From the NCBI RefSeq assembly GCF_014205055.1, contig NZ_JACHMS010000001.1, positions 6,510,001 through 6,574,000 of the forward strand: a stretch of DNA of 64,000 bases, in the 5' to 3' direction. Positions 24,686 through 34,493 of the stretch are shown here, in pieces; position 1 is the first letter of the stretch, and each line of letters starts with the position of its first letter. Source of the DNA: Streptomyces luteogriseus (GTDB taxonomy: Bacteria > Actinomycetota > Actinomycetes > Streptomycetales > Streptomycetaceae). The notes under the pieces are model-generated. The model was not told the origin of the DNA, did not search any database, and saw nothing but the letters and a program-made list of their open reading frames with translations. A program made the position numbers and the translations under genes.

Positions 24686-24832
24686 GGCCGCAGCCTCACG
24701 GGGTCACGGTAGGGGAGGGGGCCGGGGTGGGGAAAGGCGACGGTGCCCCGCCGCTGCGCCGGGGGCGCGGTGCGGCGGGGCGGTGCGTCGTGCGGGTGCG
24801 GTGGTGCGGTGCGTCGTGCGGTGGTGTGCGGG

Positions 24833-25705
24833 CTACGGCAGCTTCACGAACGGCGAGAGGAAGGCACGGGCGCCGGGGGTGTCCAGGCGGTACGTCACGT
24901 TGGTCGCGTAGCAGGGGGTGTCGCCGGTGATGGTGGTGGCGGCGAGGATGCTCCGGCCGCCGATCACCGCGAAGTTGGGGCCGCCCGAGTCGCCGTAGCA
25001 GGCGCCTCCGTTGCCCTGCGGCGCGGTCATCGCGAGCCGGGCCCAGGAGTCGTTGAGGGCGTTGAAGGTGACGGGTGCCTTCATCCGGACGCCGCCGCCC
25101 GGGTGGGTCTGGCCGCCGGGGCCGTTGACGGCCTCCTGGGTGCCGTATCCGGCGACGAGCCAGTCGGTGGTGTTCAGGCCCTGCGGGCCGAGCTCGCCGA
25201 GCTGGTTCGCGGTGGGCAGGGTGGCCGGCGTGAAGCTCCAGCGGGCCTTCATCTCGGCGGCGGGCAGCTGGATCACCGCGATGTCGTGGGTGTCGGCGGC
25301 GGGCCCGGGGTAGTCGGGGTGCGTGTGCGCGGTGCCCCGGACGGCGACGGCGGCGGCTTGCGCGGCCGGATCGCCCGGGTGCTTCTTCGCCGCCGCGTCC
25401 AGTCCGGACTGCACGTCCTGGTCGAGGGAGACGTGGAACCGCACGTTGTCGGGCCAGTCCGAGGTGCAGTGCGCGGCGGTCAGGAAGGTGTCCGCGTCGA
25501 CCATGGTGCCGGAGCAGACCCAGTCGACCCGGTCGGGGGTCGCGGGGTCGCCGTCGTCGTCCCAGGTGGCCACGAGCGCGCCGACCTCGGTGCGTTCGGG
25601 GGCGGGCGCGGCGTTGTAGGAGTTGACGGCGGAGGACGGCAGCGCGGTGGCGAGCACGGTGGCGCAGGCCGCGGCGGTGACGGAGAAGGCGCGTACGGAG
25701 GTCAA
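24833..25705 (-). CDS. secreted trypsin-like serine protease (S1 family)
   Basis: This 290-aa precursor begins with a Sec signal (MTSVRAFSVTAAACATVLATALPSSA). The catalytic triad is visible: histidine in FLTAAHC, aspartate in THDIAVIQL and serine in CYGDSGGP. Cysteines near the histidine and serine suggest the usual disulfides. No long propeptide is present between the signal and the VGALVATW start of the fold, so activation, if any, differs from alpha-lytic-type proteases. It is monocistronic and should act outside the cell. Substrate preference is not clear. Confidence 0.9.
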   Translation of the reverse strand: MTSVRAFSVTAAACATVLATALPSSAVNSYNAAPAPERTEVGALVATWDDDGDPATPDRVDWVCSGTMVDADTFLTAAHCTSDWPDNVRFHVSLDQDVQSGLDAAAKKHPGDPAAQAAAVAVRGTAHTHPDYPGPAADTHDIAVIQLPAAEMKARWSFTPATLPTANQLGELGPQGLNTTDWLVAGYGTQEAVNGPGGQTHPGGGVRMKAPVTFNALNDSWARLAMTAPQGNGGACYGDSGGPNFAVIGGRSILAATTITGDTPCYATNVTYRLDTPGARAFLSPFVKLP

Positions 25706-25836
25706 GAGAAACCCTTCTGCGGGTGGGACGGGTCTTCTCCTGTGGGGGTGGCGCCAGTGAAAGGCCAGCGGGGCGGTCGCGACAAGAGCGCGCCCGCCCC
25801 TCCAGGGTTTTCCCTATGCCGGCCGGACCGCGCGGG

Positions 25837-26325
25837 TCAGTTCGCGCCGCGGATGAGTTCCTCGTCGCCCGGCCTCACATCGCGCAGGAGGCAGGTCAGC
25901 CGGGCCGTGCACACCCTTTTGTCGCTTTCGTCCGTGATGACGATTTCGTACGTGGCGGTCGACCGGCCCCGGTGCACGGGCGTGGCCACGCCCGTGACCA
26001 GACCGGAGCGCACCCCTCGGTGGTGGGTGCAGTTCAGGTCGACGCCCACGGCGATCTTGGAGCTGCCGCCGTGCAGCATCGACCCGATCGAGCCCAGGGT
26101 CTCGGCCAGCACCGCGGAGGCCCCGCCGTGCAGCAGTCCGTAGGGCTGGGTGTTGCCCTCCACCGGCATGGTGCCGACGACCCGGTCCGCCGACGCCTCG
26201 GAGATCTGGACGCCCATCCGGTTCCCCAGGTGGCCCGCGGAGAACAGGGCCAGGAGGTCCACGCCGAGCGCGGCGTACTCGTCGATGACCTCTTGCGGGA
26301 ACTTCACATGCTGCTGCTCACCCAT
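25837..26325 (-). CDS. hotdog-fold thioesterase (PaaI-like)
   Basis: This 162-aa protein has the hotdog signature PYGLLHGGASAVLAETLGSIGS, whose glycine-rich turn and acidic helix residue form the active site of PaaI/YbdB-type acyl-CoA thioesterases, followed by GVDLNCTHHRGVRSGLVTGVATPVHRGR. It likely hydrolyses acyl- or aryl-CoA in the cytoplasm. Its start lies about 50 bp downstream of the molybdopterin oxidoreductase gene, same strand, so they may share a transcript. Confidence 0.88.
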   Translation of the reverse strand: MGEQQHVKFPQEVIDEYAALGVDLLALFSAGHLGNRMGVQISEASADRVVGTMPVEGNTQPYGLLHGGASAVLAETLGSIGSMLHGGSSKIAVGVDLNCTHHRGVRSGLVTGVATPVHRGRSTATYEIVITDESDKRVCTARLTCLLRDVRPGDEELIRGAN

Positions 26326-26381
26326 CGGGCCCGGCTCCGTTCGTCCTCGTCACTCGGCTGCCTGTGTCACTGAGCGAACGC

Positions 26382-28673
<2,292 letters not shown>

Positions 28674-28762
28674 CGCACACTCCCCTTCGACTGCGCTGCG
28701 AGGTACGTCTCCGATCCTCCCACGCGGTGGTGACAGCGGTTGTGGTCGGGCCGGGGGGTCGG

Positions 28763-29050
28763 CGGGTGTGTGGGGTCTCCTGCGGGGTGGCGGGTGGGTT
28801 GGGGAGTGGCGTCGGCGGGTGAGCCGGATCCCTGCGGGCCGGGGGGCGGGCCGGGGGCGTCGGCCGGTGTGTGGGGTCTCCTGCGGGGTTGCGGGTGGGG
28901 TTGGGAATCGGCGATGGCGGGTGAGTGGGCCCCCTGCGGGGCCGCGGGTCGGGTCGGGAGGTGGCGACGTCGGGGTGAGCGGGGTCTCCCGCGGGGCCGC
29001 GGGTCGGGCCGCGAGGCGGCGAAGGCGGGGTGAGCGGCGTCTCCCGCGGG
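28763..29050. repeat. intergenic tandem repeat, about 53-bp unit, five to six copies
   Basis: Degenerate units start near 28763, 28816, 28865, 28918, 28971 and 29026, each reading roughly CGGGTGAGCGGGGTCTCCTG followed by a CGGGG, GCGGGT and GGCGACG pattern. Odd and even units resemble each other (GTGTGTGG versus GTGAG), hinting at a two-unit duplication. They fill the 444-bp divergent gap between the oxidoreductase and polA, where both promoters must lie. No gene is seen in the gap. Confidence 0.8.
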
Positions 29051-29117
29051 GCGCACCCGAGCCCGGCACGCGTGGGGGCGGGACCGACTGTCAGTGGGGC
29101 GTGGCAGGATCGGGGGC

Positions 29118-31844
29118 GTGGCAGAGACAGCATCGAAGACGACCGACAAGACCTCCGGCGGCAGCCGGCCGCGACTGATGCTCATGGACGGGCACTCGCT
29201 GGCCTACCGAGCGTTCTTCGCGCTGCCCGCGGAGAACTTCACCACCGCGACGGGTCAGCCGACGAACGCGATCTACGGCTTCGCGTCGATGCTCGCCAAC
29301 ACGCTGCGCGACGAGGCGCCCACGCACTTCGCGGTCGCCTTCGACGTCTCCCGCAAGACCTGGCGGTCCCAGGAGTTCACGGAGTACAAGGCGAACCGCT
29401 CCAAGACCCCGGACGAGTTCAAGGGCCAGGTCGAGCTGATCGGCGAGCTCCTGGACGCGATGGGCGCCCAGCGCTTCGCGGTGGACGGCTTCGAGGCGGA
29501 CGACGTCATCGCCACGCTCGCCACCCAGGCCGAGGCCGCGGGCTTCGAGGTGCTGATCGTCACCGGCGACCGCGACTCCTTCCAGCTGGTCAGCGAGCAC
29601 ACCACCGTGCTGTACCCGACCAAGGGCGTCTCCGAGCTGACCCGCTTCACCCCGGAGAAGGTATTCGAGAAGTACGGGTTGACGCCCGCGCAGTACCCCG
29701 ACTTCGCTGCCCTGCGCGGCGACCCCTCCGACAACCTCCCCGGCATCCCCGGCGTCGGCGAGAAGACCGCCGCGAAGTGGATCAACCAGTTCGGCTCCTT
29801 CGCCGAGCTCGTCGAGCGCGTCGAGGAGGTCAAGGGCAAGGCCGGCCAGAACCTCCGCGACCACCTGGAGTCCGTCAAGCTCAACCGCCGGCTCACCGAG
29901 CTGGAGCGCCGGGTGGAGCTCCCCAAGGGGGTCACCGACCTGGAGCGCGCGGCCTACGACCGCAAGGCCGTCGCGATGATCCTGGACACCCTGGAGATCC
30001 GTAACCCGTCGCTGCGCGAGCGGCTCTTCGCCGTCGACCCGGGCGCCGAGGAGGCCGAGACCACCCCGGTCAGCTCCGAGGGCGTGGAGCTGGACGGCAC
30101 GGTGCTCGGCACCGGCGAGCTGTCCGCCTGGCTCACCGAGCACGGCACGCAGCCCCTCGGCATCGCCACGGTCGACACCTGGGCGCTCGGCACCGGCTCG
30201 GTCGCCGAAGTGGCCCTCGCCGCGCCCGAGGGGCCCGCCGCGTGGTTCGACCCCGCCGAACTCGACGAGGCCGACGAGCAGGCTTTCGCGGCCTGGCTCG
30301 CCGACGCCGGGCGGCCCAAGATCCTCCACAACGCCAAGGGCGCCATGCGCGTCTTCGCCGAGCACGGCTGGAGCGTCGAGGGCGTGCGCATGGACACCGC
30401 GCTCGCCGCCTACCTGGTCAAGCCGGGCCGCCGCTCCTTCGACCTGGACGCACTGTCCCTGGAGTACCTGCACCGCGAGCTGACCCCGGCCGCCGCGGCC
30501 GACGGCCAGCTCGCCTTCGGCGCGGACGACGGCGCCGAGGCCGAGGCCCTGATGATCCAGGCCCGGGCCGTCCTCGACCTGGGCCAGGCCTTCGAGGGCC
30601 GCCTGGAGGAGGTCGGCGCCGCCGACCTCCTGCGTGACATGGAGCTGCCCACGTCCGCGCTGCTCGCCCGCATGGAGCGGCACGGCATCGCGGCCGACCG
30701 GTCCCACCTGGAGGCCATGGAGCAGATGTTCGCCGGCGCCGTCCAGCAGGCGGTCAAGGAGGCCCACGCGGCGGCCGGGCACGAGTTCAACCTGGGCTCG
30801 CCCAAGCAGCTCCAGGAGGTCCTCTTCGGCGAGCTGGCCCTGCCCAAGACCAAGCGGACCAAGACCGGCTACACCACGGACGCCGACGCCCTCGCCTGGC
30901 TCGCCGGCCAGACGGACAACGAGCTCCCGGTGATCATGCTCCGCCACCGTGAGCAGGCCAAGCTCCGCGTGACCGTCGAGGGTCTGATCAAGACGATCGC
31001 CGCGGACGGCCGCATCCACACCACGTTCAACCAGACGGTCGCCGCCACCGGCCGCCTGTCCTCGACCGACCCGAACCTGCAGAACATCCCGGTCCGCACC
31101 GACGAGGGCCGCGCCATCCGCCGCGGCTTCGTCGTCGGCGAGGGCTTCGAGTCGCTGATGACGGCCGACTACAGCCAGATCGAACTGCGCGTGATGGCCC
31201 ACCTCTCCGAGGACGAGGGCCTGATCGAGGCCTTCACCTCGGGCGAGGACCTGCACACCACGGCCGCCTCCCAGGTCTTCGCGGTCGAGCCGGACGCGGT
31301 GGACGCCGAGATGCGCCGCAAGATCAAGGCCATGTCGTACGGCCTGGCGTACGGACTGTCCGCCTTCGGCCTGTCCCAGCAGCTGAACATCGAGGCGGCG
31401 GAGGCCCGTGCCCTGATGGACGCCTACTTCGAGCGGTTCGGCGGTGTACGGGACTATCTGCGCCGGGCGGTCGACGAGGCCCGGGCCACGGGCTACACGG
31501 CGACGCTCTTCGGACGCCGCCGCTACCTCCCCGACCTCAACAGCGACAACCGCCAGCGCCGCGAGGCCGCCGAGCGGATGGCCCTCAACGCGCCGATCCA
31601 GGGCACCGCGGCCGACATCGTCAAGATCGCCATGCTCAAGGTCGACGACGCCCTGAAGGAAGCGGGCCTCGCCTCCCGCATGCTCCTCCAGGTCCACGAC
31701 GAAATCGTGCTGGAGATCGCCCCCGGCGAGCGGGCCGCCGCCGAGGAACTGGTCCGCCGTGAGATGGCCGACGCCGTCCACCTCCGCGTCCCGCTGGGCG
31801 TCTCGGTGGGTGCGGGCCCGGACTGGGAGTCGGCGGCACACTAG
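29118..31844 (+). CDS. polA: DNA polymerase I
   Basis: This 908-aa enzyme fills Okazaki gaps and repairs DNA. The N-terminal 5'-nuclease domain begins LMLMDGHSLAYRAFFALP and includes TGDRDSFQLV. The middle 3'-5' exonuclease-like domain lacks the usual acidic metal ligands, as in other actinobacterial PolA. The polymerase domain has motif A TADYSQIELRVMAHLS, motif B RRKIKAMSYGLAYGLSAFGLS and motif C LLQVHDEIVLE. The GTG at 29118 is chosen over the upstream ATG because CAGGAT ends exactly 7 nt before it (leaderless pattern). Both flanks are repeat-rich DNA. Confidence 0.96.
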   Translation: MAETASKTTDKTSGGSRPRLMLMDGHSLAYRAFFALPAENFTTATGQPTNAIYGFASMLANTLRDEAPTHFAVAFDVSRKTWRSQEFTEYKANRSKTPDEFKGQVELIGELLDAMGAQRFAVDGFEADDVIATLATQAEAAGFEVLIVTGDRDSFQLVSEHTTVLYPTKGVSELTRFTPEKVFEKYGLTPAQYPDFAALRGDPSDNLPGIPGVGEKTAAKWINQFGSFAELVERVEEVKGKAGQNLRDHLESVKLNRRLTELERRVELPKGVTDLERAAYDRKAVAMILDTLEIRNPSLRERLFAVDPGAEEAETTPVSSEGVELDGTVLGTGELSAWLTEHGTQPLGIATVDTWALGTGSVAEVALAAPEGPAAWFDPAELDEADEQAFAAWLADAGRPKILHNAKGAMRVFAEHGWSVEGVRMDTALAAYLVKPGRRSFDLDALSLEYLHRELTPAAAADGQLAFGADDGAEAEALMIQARAVLDLGQAFEGRLEEVGAADLLRDMELPTSALLARMERHGIAADRSHLEAMEQMFAGAVQQAVKEAHAAAGHEFNLGSPKQLQEVLFGELALPKTKRTKTGYTTDADALAWLAGQTDNELPVIMLRHREQAKLRVTVEGLIKTIAADGRIHTTFNQTVAATGRLSSTDPNLQNIPVRTDEGRAIRRGFVVGEGFESLMTADYSQIELRVMAHLSEDEGLIEAFTSGEDLHTTAASQVFAVEPDAVDAEMRRKIKAMSYGLAYGLSAFGLSQQLNIEAAEARALMDAYFERFGGVRDYLRRAVDEARATGYTATLFGRRRYLPDLNSDNRQRREAAERMALNAPIQGTAADIVKIAMLKVDDALKEAGLASRMLLQVHDEIVLEIAPGERAAAEELVRREMADAVHLRVPLGVSVGAGPDWESAAH

Positions 31845-32157
31845 CCCGCCGGGTGGATCGGGCGTATCGGGCGGGTGCGGTGACCCGGGTGCGCGGGGGG
31901 TTTCCCGTGGCCCGGGTACCGCGTCGGCGGGGCGGCGGACTCCGCAGGGCAGAGGCGCGGGGGTGCGTCTGGGCAGAGGCACCGAGGGTTTCGGTCGGGG
32001 CGAGGTCCGACGGCGGGGGTCGACCGGGCGGGGCGGGGTGGAGATCGGCGCCGGGACGAGCCCCGCGCCGGGCCGAAGCCGCAGCCGGGTCCGGCTCGGC
32101 CATGCGGCCCGGGTTCGCCTCTACCGGACAGCGGCGCTCGCCTGAGCCGCCGACACG

Positions 32158-32350
32158 GGGCTCGCGTGTCGGCCGGAGGCCGCCCGCGCCGGGTTCCCGT
32201 GCTGGTCGGAGGCCGCCCGCGCCGGGTTCGCGTGTCGGCGGAGGCAGGTGGCGCCGGGCTCCCCTTTCGCTGGAGGCTGCCCGCGCGGGCTCTCCTACGG
32301 GCCGGAGGCCCCCCGCACAGGGCTCCCGCGCCGGCCGGAGGTGCCGGGGT
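32158..32350. repeat. intergenic tandem repeat, about 33-bp unit, six copies
   Basis: Units of 31-33 bp at 32158, 32191, 32224, 32256, 32287 and 32320 follow GGGCTCGCGTGTCGGCCGGA then GGCCGCCCGCGCC; units 1 and 2 differ at about six positions. Because 33 is a multiple of three, a plus-strand frame reads an 11-residue GSRxGRRPPAP repeat, but it has no credible start or flanking coding character. The whole stretch 31845-32507 after polA otherwise shows GC-rich low-complexity sequence without a gene or clear terminator. Confidence 0.8.
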
Positions 32351-32507
32351 CACGCCACATCCGCCCGGGGCACTCCGCTCCCGCCTCCGCAGCAGCGCCG
32401 TTCGCCCTGCCTGAGCAGCGCCCCGGGGGTCACCCCTCAGCCGGGGCGCCGGCTTGTCCCGGCCCCCGGCTCCGCCCCGGCCCCGGCCCGCTGAAACCAT
32501 CACTCGC

Positions 32508-33368
32508 GTGGACCCCGAGAAGGCGCCTCCGCCCATGGTGCTCGCAAAGATGCGGGGCATGGGTATACGCACGTTCCTCAGCCGCACGAGACCAGGCGTG
32601 GCACTGCCGCCGGTCCCGGCGTTCGAGGCCGCCGCGAGTACGGTTCGCGTCCCCGTCACCTTCACCTCGGCCCTGCGCCACACGACGGCGGACCTCCGGC
32701 AGCGCCTGGCCACCCGCGGACGGCGGCCGACCGGCTCCGCCGGCACCGGCGCCCTGACCGATGCGACGGCGCTCGCCGGCACGGATGACCCGACGGCCGC
32801 CCCGGCGCTCGCCGGCACGGATGCTCTGGCTGCTCTCACGGGTCTCGTCGGCACGGATGCTCTGGCTGCTCTCGCGGGTCTCGTCGGCACGGATGCTCTG
32901 GCTGCTCTCGCGGGTCTCGTCGGCACCGATGCTCTGGCTGCTCTCACCGGTCTCGCCGACGCGGATGCTCTGGCTGCTCTCACGGGCCTTGCCGACGCAG
33001 ATGCTCTCGCCACCCTCACCGGCCTCACCGGCACGGACGCTCTGGCTGCCCTCACCGCCGTCATCGGCGCCGACAGCACACTGACCGTTTCCGGTCTGAC
33101 CGCCGTCACCGGCGACGTACCCACCGAGGCCCGAATCCCCTGCACCCCCGAACCCCCGGGCAAGCCCTCCCGCCCCTGGGTTCGACTGGCCCGCGACTAC
33201 CTGGCCCTGGTCCTCACCCTGCTCCCACGCCCCCGCCCCGCGCACACCACCATCACCGTGTACATCACGACGACCGGCAGCGCCCTCAGCGAGCGGCCGG
33301 GCGGCTCGGCTCCGTCTCGGCGGCAGGGGCAGGACCGGCGGGGGCCGGAACCGGACGCCGCACCCTGA
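32508..33368 (+). CDS. hypothetical protein with 12-residue tandem repeats
   Basis: The 286-aa frame from GTG 32508 has strongly coding third positions on both sides of a repeat core, so I accept it over the antisense frames. The N-terminal 100 residues (VPVTFTSALRHTTADLRQRLATRG) match nothing I know. Residues 103-186 are seven copies of a 12-residue unit like GTDALAALTGLV. The C-terminus (RLARDYLALVLTLLPRPRP, TTITVYITTTG) has one hydrophobic stretch. The start is uncertain; ATGs at 32535 and 32553 are possible. Its last 83 bp overlap the convergent DUF4184 gene, so the true end could be non-functional. It may be lineage-specific. Confidence 0.5.
   Translation: MDPEKAPPPMVLAKMRGMGIRTFLSRTRPGVALPPVPAFEAAASTVRVPVTFTSALRHTTADLRQRLATRGRRPTGSAGTGALTDATALAGTDDPTAAPALAGTDALAALTGLVGTDALAALAGLVGTDALAALAGLVGTDALAALTGLADADALAALTGLADADALATLTGLTGTDALAALTAVIGADSTLTVSGLTAVTGDVPTEARIPCTPEPPGKPSRPWVRLARDYLALVLTLLPRPRPAHTTITVYITTTGSALSERPGGSAPSRRQGQDRRGPEPDAAP
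32814..33065. repeat. 36-bp coding tandem repeat, seven copies
   Basis: Units begin at 32814, 32850, 32886, 32922, 32958, 32994 and 33030. Copies 1-3 differ at a single position; later copies diverge progressively, so expansion appears recent at the 5' side. Unlike the flanks, the repeat uses many GCT and GGT codons. The antisense frame of the unit reads DETRESSQSIRA with GC-rich third positions, which can mislead gene finders. Confidence 0.9.
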
Positions 33369-34143
33369 CCCCCACGGCGTAGAGCAGCAGCGCCGGGACG
33401 AGTCCCGCGCCCGCGCCGAAGCACACCGTCGGAACGATCTCCCACGGCTTCGCGGCCGAGCCCCAGTACGCCCACCACCGTGACGCCCGCTGTACCGCCC
33501 CCACCAGCGCGAAGCCGCCGATGACGGCAGCGGCCGCCCATCGGTCCCGGACCGCCAGCACGGGAACACCCACCGGCTCGCACACGGGCGCCCGCCGCAG
33601 CGCGTGCGCCGCGAACACGGCGATCACGACCGCGGCCACCGCCGAACCGCCGTACTGCAAATACCAGTACAGGGGTGAGCCCGCCACCTCCCGGCCCAGT
33701 ACCGGGAACAGCCGCATCCCCCACCGGTCGAGATGCGTGAACGCGTCCCACACCACATGGGTCAGCGCACCGAGCACCGCGGACGCGTACCACCGCGCCA
33801 CCAGCGACGCCCGCACCCGCGCGCGGGGCGACCCGCACCGCAGCAGGGCCGCCACCCGTCCCTGCCGGGCCCGCGGCAGCAACGCCACGAGCGGCTCACG
33901 CACCAGCAACCACAGCGCCACCAGCGCCCAGGCGATGAGCACATCGACCGTGAAGACCCCCGGGACCGAATGCGTGACGTCCCCGAACTCCATCGCACCG
34001 GACAGCACACTCGCCGCGTAGTAGGTCATGTCGGGCGCGAAGGACCCCGCCACGAGCACGGCGGGCACCAACGACCCCCGGCCGGTGCCGTCGGTGCGGA
34101 CGGCGGGCAGTACGGCCGCCGCATGGCTCAGCGTGAACGGCAA
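33286..34143 (-). CDS. DUF4184 family membrane protein
   Basis: This 285-aa protein starts MPFTLSHAAAVLPAVR, the hallmark of DUF4184 proteins, with LVAGSFAPDMTYYA following. Five to six hydrophobic segments can be seen (VDVLIAWALVALWLLV, SAVLGALTHVVWDAFTH, GGSAVAAVVIAVFAAHAL, WAAAAVIGGFALVGAV, GAGAGLVPALLLYAVG). Conserved His and Asp residues in LSHA, PDM and VVWDAFTH recall membrane-bound metal-dependent hydrolases of the YdjM/phospholipase-like group, but activity is unknown. It ends inside the 3' end of the convergent repeat-protein gene. Confidence 0.85.
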   Translation of the reverse strand: MPFTLSHAAAVLPAVRTDGTGRGSLVPAVLVAGSFAPDMTYYAASVLSGAMEFGDVTHSVPGVFTVDVLIAWALVALWLLVREPLVALLPRARQGRVAALLRCGSPRARVRASLVARWYASAVLGALTHVVWDAFTHLDRWGMRLFPVLGREVAGSPLYWYLQYGGSAVAAVVIAVFAAHALRRAPVCEPVGVPVLAVRDRWAAAAVIGGFALVGAVQRASRWWAYWGSAAKPWEIVPTVCFGAGAGLVPALLLYAVGVRVRRPVPAPAGPAPAAETEPSRPAAR

Positions 34144-34314
34144 CTCGGCTCCTCGCGACGGTCGTTGCGCCAGGCAGGGGCTCCCGGCGGACAGTGGCCC
34201 AGTATGCGGGATGCCGCCAGGCCGACGACGTCACGGGCGCACTTGACCAACTGGTGAAAAGCGGTCACGAACGGGTGCCCGAGCAAAGGAAGTTGTCGTA
34301 GGGTCGCCAGAGTC

Positions 34315-34344
34315 GTCACGCGGGGAGCGCGTCGAACGCGTGAC
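34315..34344 (+). other. inverted repeat in the leader region of the lytic transglycosylase gene
   Basis: GTCACGCG (34315-34322) and CGCGTGAC (34337-34344) are perfect 8-bp arms around 14 nt. The 350-bp gap 34144-34493 holds no gene. I looked for a c-di-AMP (ydaO-type) riboswitch, common before Streptomyces cell-wall hydrolases, and could not match its conserved segments. Confidence 0.35.
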
Positions 34345-34459
34345 CGCGGTAAAGGCGGTAAAGAGCAGAGCACGCAGGAGAACAGAGTTGTGGCCGTCGG
34401 AGGGCAACCCCTCGGGCGGTTGGATCGTCACAACAGGGCGAACACTGCAGACGTAGACC

Positions 34460-34475
34460 GGACGCCCGGGCGTCC
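34460..34475 (+). promoter_or_regulatory. palindrome just upstream of the transglycosylase ribosome site
   Basis: GGACGCCCGGGCGTCC is a perfect 16-bp palindrome 3 nt before the GGAGGGG ribosome site of the gene at 34494. It may be an operator or an mRNA hairpin. Confidence 0.4.
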
Positions 34476-34493
34476 ACGGGAGGGGTTCACTCT

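Noticed and set aside
29091..31982. Antisense open frame of 963 codons across polA
   Set aside because: Same mirror effect; polA motifs A, B and C are on the plus strand.
32158..32350. Possible CRISPR array
   Set aside because: Units are contiguous and degenerate with no unique spacers; no cas genes. The same applies to the arrays at 8849, 28763 and 32814.
32430..33569. Antisense frame with DETRESSQSIRA repeats as the real gene
   Set aside because: Within the repeat its third positions look coding, but outside it the plus-strand frame has the consistent GC bias and the antisense translation is glycine-rich filler.
34200..34493. c-di-AMP (ydaO-type) riboswitch before the lytic transglycosylase
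   Set aside because: The conserved core segments could not be matched by eye; only simple inverted repeats were found. A covariance-model search would settle it.
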